A stretch of DNA of 64,000 bases from Williamsia serinedens (GCF_024171725.1 NZ_JAMTCG010000002.1:248001-312000), one strand, 5' to 3'. Shown: positions 49,721-58,475, numbered from the stretch's first letter. Notes: generated by a model not told the origin, from the sequence alone. A program made the numbers and translations.

Positions 49721-49739
49721 TTAGGTTAGCCTTACCTGA
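49721..49739. promoter_or_regulatory. IdeR/DtxR iron box
   Basis: TTAGGTTAGCCTTACCTGA differs in only one position from the degenerate IdeR/DtxR consensus TWAGGTWAGSCTWACCTWA. It lies 49 bases upstream of the DUF2470 gene and 26 bases upstream of pheA. Iron-loaded IdeR would repress the DUF2470 gene; the M. tuberculosis homologue Rv3839 is a reported IdeR target. Confidence 0.85.
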
Positions 49740-49787
49740 AAGCCCACCGACGCCCGACCGCACCGGTCGACCGAGACGGAGACACCG

Positions 49788-50534
49788 ATGACCCAGGCCC
49801 TCACGGACAAGCCGACCGACGCCGAGTCCATCCGGACCGCCTGCATGCGGGTGCAGACCGCCGTCGTCGCGGTCGAGGGCGGCGAGCCGACCCCGGTGTC
49901 GATGGTCCACCTGTTCGACGAGCAGGCGTTCGTCCTGATCCCGTCGGCGAGCGCCGCGGCCGACGCACTGGCCGAGGATCCCGACGGGGTCACCGCGATG
50001 ATCGAGGTGACCGACTGCGCACCCATCGAGGTCCGCGAGCCGGTGCGGGCCCTGATCTGGCTCAACGGGGTGTTGCACCCGGTACCCGGTGACCTCGAGC
50101 GGGAGCTGGCGCTCGAGATCGCCGCCGAGCACCCCGCCGACGACCTGCTCGACCTCGGACACGGGTTCTCCCTGGCGCGCCTCGTCGTCGGCGGCGCGGT
50201 GATCGCGACGTCGGCCGGCGCGGCCGCGGTCGACGCGACCGAACTGGCGCGGGCGACCCCCGACCCGTTCTGGGAGCACGAGCCCGACTGGATCGCCCAC
50301 CTCGACTCCGAGCACTCCGACGTCGTCGTCGCCCTCACCCGACGACTGCCCGCCGACCTGCGGACGGGCCGTGTCCGTCCCCTGGGCATCGACCGCTACG
50401 GGATCCGGTTCCGCGTCGAACGCAGTGAGGGCGACGTCGACACGCGCCTGTCGTTCCCGCGGCCGGTCGGGGATGTGATGGAGCTGTCGCGCGCGCTGCG
50501 GGCTCTCGCGGGCTGCCCGTTCCCGCACGGCTGA
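49788..50534 (+). CDS. DUF2470-domain protein, iron-regulated (Rv3839-like)
   Basis: The 248-residue protein has a small-barrel-like N-terminal half (AFVLIPSASAAADALAED; VREPVRALIWLNGVL) and a C-terminal DUF2470 domain (about 160-248; FWEHEPDWIAHLDSEHSDVV, LGIDRYGIRFRVE). Such proteins are related to HugZ/HutZ haem-utilisation proteins. The iron box at 49721-49739 in its promoter supports a role in iron or haem use and induction under iron starvation. ATG has GGAGACACCG upstream. Direct haem binding is inference. Confidence 0.85.
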   Translation: MTQALTDKPTDAESIRTACMRVQTAVVAVEGGEPTPVSMVHLFDEQAFVLIPSASAAADALAEDPDGVTAMIEVTDCAPIEVREPVRALIWLNGVLHPVPGDLERELALEIAAEHPADDLLDLGHGFSLARLVVGGAVIATSAGAAAVDATELARATPDPFWEHEPDWIAHLDSEHSDVVVALTRRLPADLRTGRVRPLGIDRYGIRFRVERSEGDVDTRLSFPRPVGDVMELSRALRALAGCPFPHG

Positions 50535-50552
50535 GGCCCATAGAACCGCGTC

Positions 50553-50558
50553 TACCCT
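50553..50558 (+). promoter_or_regulatory. -10 box for leaderless CPBP gene
   Basis: TACCCT ends six bases before the GTG at 50565, in the 30-base gap after the DUF2470 stop. No ribosome-binding site is present. Confidence 0.5.
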
Positions 50559-50564
50559 GGCCGG

Positions 50565-51380
50565 GTGATGCGACCCGGCCTGCGTGCGGTTCTCGCGCCG
50601 GCCCGACCGGCGGACATCGCCGTCGTCACCGACCGCGCGCAGCGTCGTGCGATCGGCATCGAGATCACGATCGTCCTGGTGCTCACGTTCGGCCTGTCGG
50701 CGACGTCGTCGATCCTGTCGCTGATCGAGGCGGAGCTGCGGTCCGGCGGGATCAGCCGGACCACGGTGGCCCTCAACGCATCGCAGTCGTCGTCGACCTG
50801 GATCGACCTCGCGGCCCAGTTGCTCTCCGCGGCACGATTGTTCGCCATCGCCGGCCTGGCGATCTACCTCCTGTACCGCAGCGGGGTCCGCCTCTCGCGA
50901 GTCGGCGTCACCCGCACACCGAGCAGGCGTGACGCCGCGTGGGGCGTGGCGCTCGCCGCGGTGATCGGCATCCCCGGACTCGGCCTGTACGTGGTGGCGC
51001 GCGAACTCGGCCTCAACGCGCAGGTGCTGCCCAGCGACCTGACGGAGACCTGGTGGCGACTGCCGGTGCTCGTCGTCTCGGCGGTCGGGAACGCCGCGGC
51101 CGAGGAGTTCCTCGTCGTCGCCTACCTCGTCACCCGGCTCCGTCAGCTCGGGTGGGGTGAGGGGCGATCGCTGCTGGCGTCGGCGCTGCTGCGCGGGTCG
51201 TATCACCTCTACCAGGGCTTCGGCGGTGGCGTCGGGAACGTCGCGATGGGCCTGGTCTATGGCCGCTTCCACCAGCTGACGTCGCGGACGTGGCCGCTGG
51301 TGATCGGGCACGCCCTGATCGACACGGTCGCGTTCGTGGGGTACGCGCTGCTCCGCGACCACCTGGCCTGGCTGGGCTGA
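50565..51380 (+). CDS. CPBP-family intramembrane metalloprotease
   Basis: The 271-residue protein has six to seven TM helices and the CPBP (ABI) signature: Glu180-Glu181 in NAAAEEFLVVAYL, RGSYHLYQG with His214, and a third motif GHALIDTVAF. These membrane proteases are related to Rce1 and to bacteriocin self-immunity proteins. The GTG start carries a TACCCT box six bases upstream. The substrate is unknown. It stands between the iron-regulated gene and the LCP gene. Confidence 0.88.
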   Translation: MMRPGLRAVLAPARPADIAVVTDRAQRRAIGIEITIVLVLTFGLSATSSILSLIEAELRSGGISRTTVALNASQSSSTWIDLAAQLLSAARLFAIAGLAIYLLYRSGVRLSRVGVTRTPSRRDAAWGVALAAVIGIPGLGLYVVARELGLNAQVLPSDLTETWWRLPVLVVSAVGNAAAEEFLVVAYLVTRLRQLGWGEGRSLLASALLRGSYHLYQGFGGGVGNVAMGLVYGRFHQLTSRTWPLVIGHALIDTVAFVGYALLRDHLAWLG

Positions 51381-51419
51381 ACACGCGGAGTTCGTGGCCG
51401 GACCATCAGCAACTCTCCG

Positions 51420-51425
51420 TACAGT
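51420..51425 (+). promoter_or_regulatory. -10 box for leaderless LCP gene
   Basis: TACAGT ends seven bases before the GTG at 51433; no Shine-Dalgarno is seen. Confidence 0.55.
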
Positions 51426-51432
51426 CTGATCC

Positions 51433-52761
51433 GTGAGCGAGCAGGACGGGCCCTTCATCCGGCGCCCCCGAGACCCCCGGGGTCGCGGCCGGCCGGACGG
51501 CCCGGGAGTCCCGGACGGTCGGGGCCGGGGCGGGCAGGGTGGTCGCGCACCGTCCGACCGCCCCGGTGTCCCCGGCTACGCCCCGCCACAGACACCGCAG
51601 CCCTACCGCTCCGACCCGCGTCCATCACGTCCCGCCCCACCACCGCCCGGTCGGCCGGCATCGGCGGCACCCGGCGGGTTCCGTCGCGATCCCCGACTCG
51701 ACGACCTCCGGCGGTCCCGGTCGGGCGGCGCCCCACCGCCCCCGCCGCCCCGCCGCCCGGGGCGGGAGACACGCGACGCACCGCCCTCACCGGCACGACG
51801 CCGTCGCCGCCGCATCCCGATCGTCCGGAGCATCCTCGTCCTGCTGCTCGTGATCGTCGTCGCGGCGGTCGGGCTGACGTTCTACTACGACTCGAAGCTG
51901 AACCGCGTCGACGCGATGCCGTCCTACGCGGGCCGTCCCGCGGACACCCCCGGCACCAACTGGATCCTGGTCGGCTCGGACTCGCGAGCGGGGTTGTCGT
52001 CCGAACAGAAGGAGCAGCTCGCCACCGGCGACAGCGACGGCGCCCGCACCGACACCATCATGCTGGTCCACATCCCGAACAACGGGAAGGCGATGCTCAT
52101 CAGCATCCCGCGCGACCTGTACGTCCCGATCGCCGGGTACGGCGACCACAAGATCAACGCGGCCTTCAGCTTCGGGCAGGCGCCGCTGTTGATCCAGACC
52201 GTCGAGTCGGTCAGCCGCGTCCGCATCGACCATTACGCCGAGATCGGGTTCGGCGGTTTCGACTCCCTGGTCGACTCGGTCGGCGGTGTGAACATCTGCC
52301 TCGACATGCCGCTCCGCGACCCGAAGGCAGGACTGAACCTGCGCGCCGGGTGCCAGGATCTCGACGGTCAGCAAGCCCTCGGGCTCGTGCGGACGCGTGC
52401 ATTCCCCAACGCCGACCTGCAGCGCGTGGTGAACCAGCGGAAGTTCCTCAGCGCGTTGATGTCCAAGGCCGCGTCGCCGTCGACGATCCTGAACCCGTTC
52501 CGGCTCTTCCCCTTCGCGAACGGGGCGGTCAGCACGCTGACCGTCGACCAGGGCACCCACATCTGGGACATCGCCCGCCTCGGCTGGGCCTTGCGCGGCG
52601 GCCCCATCACGACGACCGTCCCCACCGGCGGTCCGGAGAACACCGACGACGGCGACGCACTCGCGGTGGGCGACAACACCACACAGTTCTTCGACCTGCT
52701 CGCCCGCGATCAGCCGATCCCCACCGACCTCCTCCAGGACACCGGCAGCGTCATCGGCTGA
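51433..52761 (+). CDS. LytR-CpsA-Psr (LCP) family glycopolymer ligase
   Basis: The 442-residue protein has a Pro/Arg/Gly-rich cytoplasmic segment (about 1-125), one TM helix (about 130-150) and a periplasmic LCP domain (about 170-380). Catalytic-site residues are visible: SDSR with Arg185, GARTDTIM with Arg205/Asp207, and SIPRDLYV with Arg227/Asp228. In Mycobacteriales LCP proteins attach arabinogalactan to peptidoglycan. No C-terminal LytR_C domain is obvious. It complements the arabinogalactan genes at 17-25 kb but lies in another transcription unit. Confidence 0.92.
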   Translation: MSEQDGPFIRRPRDPRGRGRPDGPGVPDGRGRGGQGGRAPSDRPGVPGYAPPQTPQPYRSDPRPSRPAPPPPGRPASAAPGGFRRDPRLDDLRRSRSGGAPPPPPPRRPGRETRDAPPSPARRRRRRIPIVRSILVLLLVIVVAAVGLTFYYDSKLNRVDAMPSYAGRPADTPGTNWILVGSDSRAGLSSEQKEQLATGDSDGARTDTIMLVHIPNNGKAMLISIPRDLYVPIAGYGDHKINAAFSFGQAPLLIQTVESVSRVRIDHYAEIGFGGFDSLVDSVGGVNICLDMPLRDPKAGLNLRAGCQDLDGQQALGLVRTRAFPNADLQRVVNQRKFLSALMSKAASPSTILNPFRLFPFANGAVSTLTVDQGTHIWDIARLGWALRGGPITTTVPTGGPENTDDGDALAVGDNTTQFFDLLARDQPIPTDLLQDTGSVIG

Positions 52762-52776
52762 CGCGCGTGACGGGGG

Positions 52777-53700
52777 TCAGCGCAGGGTGACCTGTCGACC
52801 ACGGATGCCGTCGCGCGAACGACGTTGTGCCGCGGTCAGTTCGCCCGTGTCGGCGAGCGCCTCGGACAGGTCCGCCTCGAACCGGGCGCAGGGCGCGATC
52901 CACTCGTCGGGATGCATCTCGTTGTCGAGGTCGAAGACCGGGACCAGCAGGCCGTGTGTGCGGAACGATCCCGCGAATCGGGATCCCTCACCGAGGGTGA
53001 GCTTCTCGGCCGCGTGCAGCCGGGCCAGGGCGGTCATCAGGTCGTCCTCGGACTCGGGACGCACCCACCGGACGTGCGCACGCTCGCCGGCGTCGACCCA
53101 CCACGGGGCTCCGACGAGGTCACCGCTGATCCGTGCCGTCGGCAGGATGGACTCGGACGCCTGCTCCACCATCGCGGCGATGTCCGGCGAGACGTCCTGC
53201 TGGTCGGAGAACCACCATCCGAAGTCCTCGTGCAGCGTCACGTCGAGTGTCGTGTCCGCGCCGAGGACGTCGACGAGGCTCGGTGCGTCCTCGTCGGCGA
53301 CCGGTTCGTAGGGCGCGCCGGCCTCGGCGGCCGAGGCCCACAGCAGCGCGCCCGCGAGTTCGGCGGTCACGTCGGCGGGGTCGAACTCGGTCTGCAGACC
53401 GACGAGTCCCTCGACGCCTCCGCCCTCGGCCTCCCGCGTCAGCGCCTGCACGGCGCCGGGGAGGATCGTCGCGAGGGACACCGCGTTGGTGCCCACGCCT
53501 GCGCCCTGCGGGCTCACCGCGATGGTCGCCGACGCGACGAACGCGCGCAGCGCCACCAGGTCACACTCGGCGGCCAGGCCGACGAACGGCCGCGCCGGAC
53601 CCGAGGCCGCGGCGGCCTGCCGTGCCTTGCGCGCCGCGACGCGCTCCGCCCGATTGCTGCCCGGCCGCGGGCCGCTGCCCCGCTTGCTCTTCTTCGCCAT
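52777..53700 (-). CDS. DUF5926-family protein
   Basis: The 307-residue protein starts with a basic tail (MAKKSKRGSGPRPGSNRAER) and has no signal peptide. The remaining part is acidic and contains PFVGLAAECDLVALRAFV, a DEDAPSLVDVLG stretch and tryptophan-rich LHEDFGWWFSDQQ. This resembles DUF5926 proteins, conserved but uncharacterised in actinobacteria. The basic start could bind nucleic acid or ribosomes; that is speculation. It converges with the LCP gene and precedes glpQ on the opposite side. Confidence 0.75.
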   Translation of the reverse strand: MAKKSKRGSGPRPGSNRAERVAARKARQAAAASGPARPFVGLAAECDLVALRAFVASATIAVSPQGAGVGTNAVSLATILPGAVQALTREAEGGGVEGLVGLQTEFDPADVTAELAGALLWASAAEAGAPYEPVADEDAPSLVDVLGADTTLDVTLHEDFGWWFSDQQDVSPDIAAMVEQASESILPTARISGDLVGAPWWVDAGERAHVRWVRPESEDDLMTALARLHAAEKLTLGEGSRFAGSFRTHGLLVPVFDLDNEMHPDEWIAPCARFEADLSEALADTGELTAAQRRSRDGIRGRQVTLR

Positions 53701-53756
53701 CCGACGAACGCTAGTGGACCCGGCCGGGCGACCGACGCCCGGCCGAAGGTCGGGCC

Positions 53757-54566
53757 CTACGTGCCGCGACCGCGTCGGGTCGGTTCGAGCCACTGCCGGA
53801 TCCGCCCCGGGTGGTTCGTGGCGAGGAAGTCGACACCGATGCGTGCGCAGTGGGTGACGTCGGCGTACTCGTCGACGGTCCAGCAGTAGGTCGCCCGGCC
53901 CGACGCGGCGGCGCGGTCGACCGCCTCGGGGTGGTCGCGCAGCGTCATGATCGACGGGCCGATGCCCGTGGCCCCGACCGCCGTCGCGGCGCTGCCGCCG
54001 AGGATGCGTGCGGTGTCTCCGAGCAGGATCGTCGGGAGCATCGGCGCGTTGCGACGGACACGCCACACGGCCCCCGCGGAGAACGAGATCACCGCCGCTC
54101 GACTGTGATCCGCCGACGGCGGTGACGCGATGCCGAAACGGTGCAGTTCTGCCAGCAGCAACTGCTCGACGAGACCGCCGTAGCGCACGGGGTGCTTCGT
54201 CTCGATGAACAGGCGTACCGGGGTGTCGTGGTCGAGTGCGAGGGTCAGCAGTTCGGAGAGCGTCAGCACCGACTGTGGCCGGCCCCAGGCGTGCCAGCTG
54301 CCGAAGTCGAGGTCGCGGAGCTCCGCCAGCGACATCTCGCTCACGACACCGGTTCCCGACGACGTGCGGTCGACGGTGCGGTCGTGCACACAGACGAGGT
54401 GGTGGTCACTGGTGAGCCGGACGTCGCACTCGAGGCCCTCGGCACCCTGGGCGATGGCCAGTTCGTAGGCCGCGATCGTGTGCTCGGGTCGTTCGGCCGA
54501 CGCGCCGCGGTGGGCGACGACGGACGGCCGTTGCGGCCGACGGATCGGCGGCGGGTCGGCGGTCAT
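53757..54566 (-). CDS. glpQ: Glycerophosphodiester phosphodiesterase
   Basis: The 269-residue GDPD-type TIM barrel has VVAHRGASAERPEHT with catalytic His19-Arg20, GLECDVRLTSDHHLVCVHD with the metal-ligand glutamate and aspartate and second catalytic histidine, and the later FIETKHP strand. It releases glycerol-3-phosphate from deacylated phospholipids. No signal peptide is seen. The ATG overlaps the DUF4328 stop (ATGA), so the two are co-translated; this pair matches Rv3842c-Rv3843c. Confidence 0.93.
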   Translation of the reverse strand: MTADPPPIRRPQRPSVVAHRGASAERPEHTIAAYELAIAQGAEGLECDVRLTSDHHLVCVHDRTVDRTSSGTGVVSEMSLAELRDLDFGSWHAWGRPQSVLTLSELLTLALDHDTPVRLFIETKHPVRYGGLVEQLLLAELHRFGIASPPSADHSRAAVISFSAGAVWRVRRNAPMLPTILLGDTARILGGSAATAVGATGIGPSIMTLRDHPEAVDRAAASGRATYCWTVDEYADVTHCARIGVDFLATNHPGRIRQWLEPTRRGRGT

Positions 54567-55531
54567 GCCGCGAGCCAGCGGGTCGTCGGCGCGCGATCGG
54601 TGCTCGGGTCGAACGTGCGGTACAGCAGCCACGCCGTGCCGATCGCGAACGCGGACCCGGCCAGATCGGTGAGGAGCGTCAGCAGGACGGCGTTCGCCGA
54701 CCACTGGATGGAGTCGGCACCCAGACGGATCGCAAGGGTGACGACGGCCAGGAGGTTGAGCCCGGCCCACGCCGCCCACCACCCGCGCAGGATCGGGGTG
54801 ACCCGGTCGGCCGGCAGGTGGTGCCCACACCGCACCAGCTCGTGCAGGAGGACCGGCGCACCGACCACGTTCACCAGTGGCACCAGGCAGCCGACGGCGA
54901 TCTGCCATCGCGGACGCGGGTCGACGCGATCGATGGACCGGTAGGCGCGGGCGCGGTGGGCGACCATCCACGTCCAGAAGGTGACGAGGCAGACGACGAA
55001 CCCGGCGACCGACACCCAGCCGACGGCCTGCGCGATCGCGTAGGCCCACGTGGCCGTCGCCCGCCCGATCGGCCGATCGCGGTTGACCACCAGCAACCCG
55101 TAGATCCACGCCTGCGAGATCGCGGCCACGAAAAGCGTGGTGCCCAGCGTCAGCACCGCGGGCTGCATGGAGTCGGCGGCCCGCTCCGCCCGGGTCCGGG
55201 CGGGCGTCTCGGGTGGGGTGACGACGTCGACGAGACCCCAGCCGGGGTTGTGGGTGTAGCGCGGCGTCGGACCCCGCGGTGGCCGCCGACGGACCGGCGG
55301 GCCGGGCAGCGCCTCCGGTGGGCGCCGCGCCACCCACCGGAACCGACGCTGCGCGGGACGTCGGGGCGCCGGCGGCGGCGAGGGGCGGCTCTGCGGGGCC
55401 GGGACACCTGTACGCGTCGGGATGTGCGCGGCGCTCGGCAGGACGGACAGCGGCCCGCCGCAGCGCGGGCACCCGGTCCGTCGCGCGTCGTGCGGGGCCT
55501 GGATCCGGCAGCGCGGGCAGAAGTCGATCAC
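54563..55531 (-). CDS. Zinc-ribbon DUF4328 membrane protein (Rv3843c-like)
   Basis: The 322-residue protein starts with a zinc ribbon, CPRC (5-8) and CPRCGG (about 21-26). A Pro/Arg-rich linker (about 40-95) and about five TM helices (125-310) follow. The membrane part resembles DUF4328 (PRWQIAVGCLVPLVNVVGAPVLL type). It is coupled to glpQ by a four-base overlap. A role in lipid or envelope metabolism is suggested only by context. Confidence 0.82.
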   Translation of the reverse strand: MIDFCPRCRIQAPHDARRTGCPRCGGPLSVLPSAAHIPTRTGVPAPQSRPSPPPAPRRPAQRRFRWVARRPPEALPGPPVRRRPPRGPTPRYTHNPGWGLVDVVTPPETPARTRAERAADSMQPAVLTLGTTLFVAAISQAWIYGLLVVNRDRPIGRATATWAYAIAQAVGWVSVAGFVVCLVTFWTWMVAHRARAYRSIDRVDPRPRWQIAVGCLVPLVNVVGAPVLLHELVRCGHHLPADRVTPILRGWWAAWAGLNLLAVVTLAIRLGADSIQWSANAVLLTLLTDLAGSAFAIGTAWLLYRTFDPSTDRAPTTRWLAA

Positions 55532-55693
55532 GCGCGTCCGCCGATCCGGCCGGCGTTCCCCGTCGTGCTGCCCACGTCGTCCATCGTGTCACGGCGACCG
55601 GGGATGGTGCGGGCTCCGACCACGGACGGTCCCGTTACCGATTCGTGATCTTGGCTGTGGCTTGGGTCACGAACGCACCGTCAAAGGGCCCTG

Positions 55694-55808
55694 TTGTCCA
55701 CAGTTTCCACAGCCTCATCCACAGGTCGAGGGTGGATCGGCGAGCCTCGTGCCAGCAATTCCGGCATCGCCTGTGGATCGTTCACTATGCCGCCCGGGGT
55801 TGTTCACA
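55694..55808. other. Cluster of DnaA-box-like 9-mers
   Basis: The 285-base gap 55532-55816 contains five sites close to the actinobacterial DnaA box TTGTCCACA: a perfect TTGTCCACA at 55694, GTTTCCACA at 55703, TCATCCACA at 55715, CGATCCACA on the minus strand at 55772-55780, and TTGTTCACA at 55800. No dnaA, dnaN or AT-rich unwinding element is present, so it is not oriC by content. It may be a DnaA-titration or regulatory locus. No gene is seen in the gap. Confidence 0.5.
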
Positions 55809-55816
55809 CCCGTGCA

Positions 55817-56683
55817 TCAGCTCCCGAAGGACATCCAGCGCGCTCGACGGGCGACCGCGTCGAGCGTCCCGGTGACCGCCGCGTCCACCGCACCCGACAT
55901 CTCGACACCCCCACCCGTGATTCGGGCGAGCAGAGGCTTGGGCGGCGTGATGACGTCGATGTCGGCGTCGGGGTAGCGCTCGGCGATCACCGACCGCATC
56001 ACGCCGACCGCGTCGGCGAGGCCGACGTCGACAGCCCGACGGCCCACCCAGACGTCCCCCGAGAAGAGCTCGGTGTCCTCGCCCTGGAGCTTGGCGCCGC
56101 GTCGTTGACGGACCCATCCGATGAACGCCTCGTGCAGATCGCCCTGCAGACCCTCGAGCCAGGCGACGTCGTCGGCGTCCTCGGGCCGGAACGTGTCGAG
56201 CCGGGCCTTGTTGCTCCCCGCGGTGTGGATGCGGCGTTCCAGGCCGACGCGCTCGAGCAACTCCACAGCACCGAAGCCGGAGGTGACGACGCCGATGGAT
56301 CCGACGACCGAGGTGCGCGCCGCGAAGATCTCGTCGGCCGCGCACGCGATCCAGTACCCGCCCGACGCGGCGACGTCCTCACAGAAGGCGAGGACCCGCA
56401 CGCCGTTCTCCGAGGCGAGCTGACGGATCCGCTCGGCGATGTACTCCGACTGCGCGGGCGAGCCGCCCGGCGAGTTGATCACCAGCACCACGGCCTTGAG
56501 CCGATCGCCGGTGAAGGCGCGCTCGAGGGTTTTCTCCACGCCGTCGGCGGTCAGGCCGCCGCGGCCGAGGCCGATCGTCCCGATGTGGCCCTCGAGGCGC
56601 ACCACCGCGACGCGATCGGGCCCGGTGCCGGTGAGTCGGGCGATGGCGCGGTGCAGCGGCCCACGCGGACGTGATGTGGTCAC
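55817..56683 (-). CDS. S49-family peptidase (SppA-like)
   Basis: The 288-residue protein matches the SppA catalytic half. The nucleophile Ser107 is in DVAASGGYWIA and the general base Lys159 in AGSNKARLD; VINSPGGSPAQSE supplies the oxyanion loop. It has no obvious TM helix or signal peptide, unlike classical signal peptide peptidase. The GTG at 56683 is chosen because TACAGT ends seven bases upstream (leaderless pattern); the in-frame GTG at 56692 overlaps that box. It is the last gene before the DnaA-box cluster. Confidence 0.88.
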   Translation of the reverse strand: MTTSRPRGPLHRAIARLTGTGPDRVAVVRLEGHIGTIGLGRGGLTADGVEKTLERAFTGDRLKAVVLVINSPGGSPAQSEYIAERIRQLASENGVRVLAFCEDVAASGGYWIACAADEIFAARTSVVGSIGVVTSGFGAVELLERVGLERRIHTAGSNKARLDTFRPEDADDVAWLEGLQGDLHEAFIGWVRQRRGAKLQGEDTELFSGDVWVGRRAVDVGLADAVGVMRSVIAERYPDADIDVITPPKPLLARITGGGVEMSGAVDAAVTGTLDAVARRARWMSFGS

Positions 56684-56690
56684 CGCGCCC

Positions 56691-56696
56691 ACTGTA
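56691..56696 (-). promoter_or_regulatory. -10 box for leaderless S49 peptidase gene
   Basis: Minus-strand TACAGT ends seven bases before GTG 56683. It lies in the 29-base divergent gap to the oxidoreductase gene at 56713, so the two promoters must overlap. Confidence 0.55.
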
Positions 56697-56712
56697 GGGG
56701 GATGCTGGGGCC

Positions 56713-57654
56713 ATGGAGACGTGCATTTTCACCGAGCCGCAGCAGGGCGCCACCTACGACGACCTGCTGCGCGTCGCCCGCGCCACCGAGGACGGGGGCT
56801 TCACCGGCTTCTTCCGCTCCGACCACTACCTGGCGATGAGCGGCGACGGTGGGCCCGGCCCGTCCGACGCGTGGATCACGCTGGCCGGACTCGCCCGCGA
56901 CACCTCGCGGGTGCGCCTGGGCACGCTGGTCACCTCGGCGACGTTCCGGCTGCCCGGTCCCACGGCGATCGCCGTCGCCGGTGTCGACGCGATGTCCGGT
57001 GGCCGTGTCGAGTTCGGCATCGGCGCGGGATGGTTCGAGGCCGAGCATGCCGCCTACGCCATCCCCTTCCCCTCGCTCGGTGAGCGTTTCGACAAGCTCG
57101 AGGAGTACCTCGCCGTCGTCACCGGGCTGTGGTCGACGCCGGCGGGTGACCGGTTCGCGTTCGACGGCGCGCACTTCCAGGTCTCCGACTCCCCCGCGCT
57201 GCCGAAGCCCGCGCAGCACCCCGGACCGCCGATCATCATCGGCGGCGGCGGGAAGAAGCGGACCCCTGCTCTGGCCGCGCGGTACGCCGCCGAGTTCAAC
57301 ACCCCGTTCCTCACCCCCGACGACGCCGCCCCGGTGCTCCGCACCGTGGTCGAGGCCGCCGGCGCCGCCGACCGCTCGTCGCCGCTGCGGTTGTCGGCCG
57401 CACACGTCCTGGTATGCGGCCGCGACGACGCGGAGGTCGCCCGTCGCGCCGAGGCGATCGGCCGCGACGTCGACGAGGTGCGCGCGACCGGGTTCGCCGG
57501 CACGCCCGCGCAGATCGTCGACACCATCGGACGTTTCGCCGATCTCGGGGTCTCGCGGGTGTACTTCCAGACCCTCGACCTGGCCGACCTCGACCACCTC
57601 GAGCTCGTCGCCGCCGAGGTGCTCCCGCAGCTCGACGGTCCCGTGCCAGACTGA
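56713..57654 (+). CDS. LLM-class F420-dependent oxidoreductase
   Basis: The 313-residue luciferase-like barrel shows GFTGFFRSDHYLAM (about 28-41), VRLGTLVTSATFRLPG, GGRVEFGIGAGWFEAEH and PPIIIGGGGKKRTPALA. It is of the same superfamily as the protein at 11898-12899 but not closely similar. F420 use is likely. It is the first gene of an operon with the DinB-like and VOC genes. Divergence from the S49 gene leaves only 29 bases. Confidence 0.87.
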   Translation: METCIFTEPQQGATYDDLLRVARATEDGGFTGFFRSDHYLAMSGDGGPGPSDAWITLAGLARDTSRVRLGTLVTSATFRLPGPTAIAVAGVDAMSGGRVEFGIGAGWFEAEHAAYAIPFPSLGERFDKLEEYLAVVTGLWSTPAGDRFAFDGAHFQVSDSPALPKPAQHPGPPIIIGGGGKKRTPALAARYAAEFNTPFLTPDDAAPVLRTVVEAAGAADRSSPLRLSAAHVLVCGRDDAEVARRAEAIGRDVDEVRATGFAGTPAQIVDTIGRFADLGVSRVYFQTLDLADLDHLELVAAEVLPQLDGPVPD

Positions 57655-57659
57655 TCGCC

Positions 57660-58475
57660 GTGTCCGACCTCACGTCTGCACCCTCGGCCCCACCGGCGGT
57701 CTCGCCCGACGAGTTCCGGACGGTGATCGAGGTCGCCACGCGTGCGATGTTCACCGCGGTGCTGGTCGCCGAGTCCGGGGCCGCGGTACCCACGTGTCCC
57801 GGCTGGTCCGTCCGGCACCTGACCGCCCACACCGGGATGGTCCACCGCTGGGCGCGGGCGCAGATCCTCGGTGTCGAGCCGCCCTTCGCCGACGACGCCG
57901 CGGTGCTCGCCCGGGTGCGCGTCCCCGATCTGCCGGTCTGGCTGCTCGACGGCGCCGACGCGCTCGTCTCGACGTTGCGGGACGCACCGGAGGACGTCGC
58001 GGCTTGGGTGTTCATGGAGACCGGTCGGACACCCCTGGAGTTCTGGCACCGGCGTCAGGCACACGAGACCGTGGTCCACGCCGTCGACGCCATGGCCGTC
58101 GCCCGGGGCTCGGTCCCGACCGCCGCCGAGGTGACCGCCGCACTCGGGGACGTCCTGACCCCGGGCCTCGCGCTCGACGGTCTCGACGAGCTGCTCGTCC
58201 GGTTCGCTCCCCGGGGACGCTCCAAACTGTGGGACGGGGCGCCCCTGACCATCGCGGTGGTCGCCGACGACACCGACGCGTCGTGGACGCTTTCCGTGGC
58301 CGAGGACGCACTGACGGTCACGCCCGGGCATGCCGACGTCGACGTCGACGCCCGCTGGACGGGCACCGCCGCGCAGCTCTACCTCGGGCTGTGGAACCGC
58401 GGCGAGGAGATCACGGTCGACGGTGATCCCGACCTGCTGCACCGCTGGCGTTCGCGGCACCGGGTGCGCATGTGA
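57660..58475 (+). CDS. Mycothiol-dependent maleylpyruvate isomerase-family (DinB-fold) protein
   Basis: The 271-residue protein belongs to the TIGR03083/MDMPI group. It has TCPGWSVRHLTAHTGMVHRW with the histidine pair (about 39-58), EFWHRRQAHETVVHAVDAM as second metal-binding segment, and a C-terminal SCP2/MDMPI_C-like barrel ending in EEITVDGDPDLLHRWRSRH. It starts five bases after the oxidoreductase stop and overlaps the VOC gene by four bases (GTGA). A mycothiol-dependent isomerase or detoxification step is likely. It resembles the protein at 40440-41105 in family only. Confidence 0.83.
   Translation: MSDLTSAPSAPPAVSPDEFRTVIEVATRAMFTAVLVAESGAAVPTCPGWSVRHLTAHTGMVHRWARAQILGVEPPFADDAAVLARVRVPDLPVWLLDGADALVSTLRDAPEDVAAWVFMETGRTPLEFWHRRQAHETVVHAVDAMAVARGSVPTAAEVTAALGDVLTPGLALDGLDELLVRFAPRGRSKLWDGAPLTIAVVADDTDASWTLSVAEDALTVTPGHADVDVDARWTGTAAQLYLGLWNRGEEITVDGDPDLLHRWRSRHRVRM

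Noticed and set aside
55532-55816. Chromosomal origin oriC
   Set aside because: DnaA-like boxes are present, but dnaA, dnaN, rpmH and an AT-rich unwinding region are missing and the flanks are DUF4328 and S49 genes.
56684-56692. GTG at 56692 as start of the S49 peptidase
   Set aside because: This codon overlaps the TACAGT -10-like box; GTG 56683 has the leaderless spacing.
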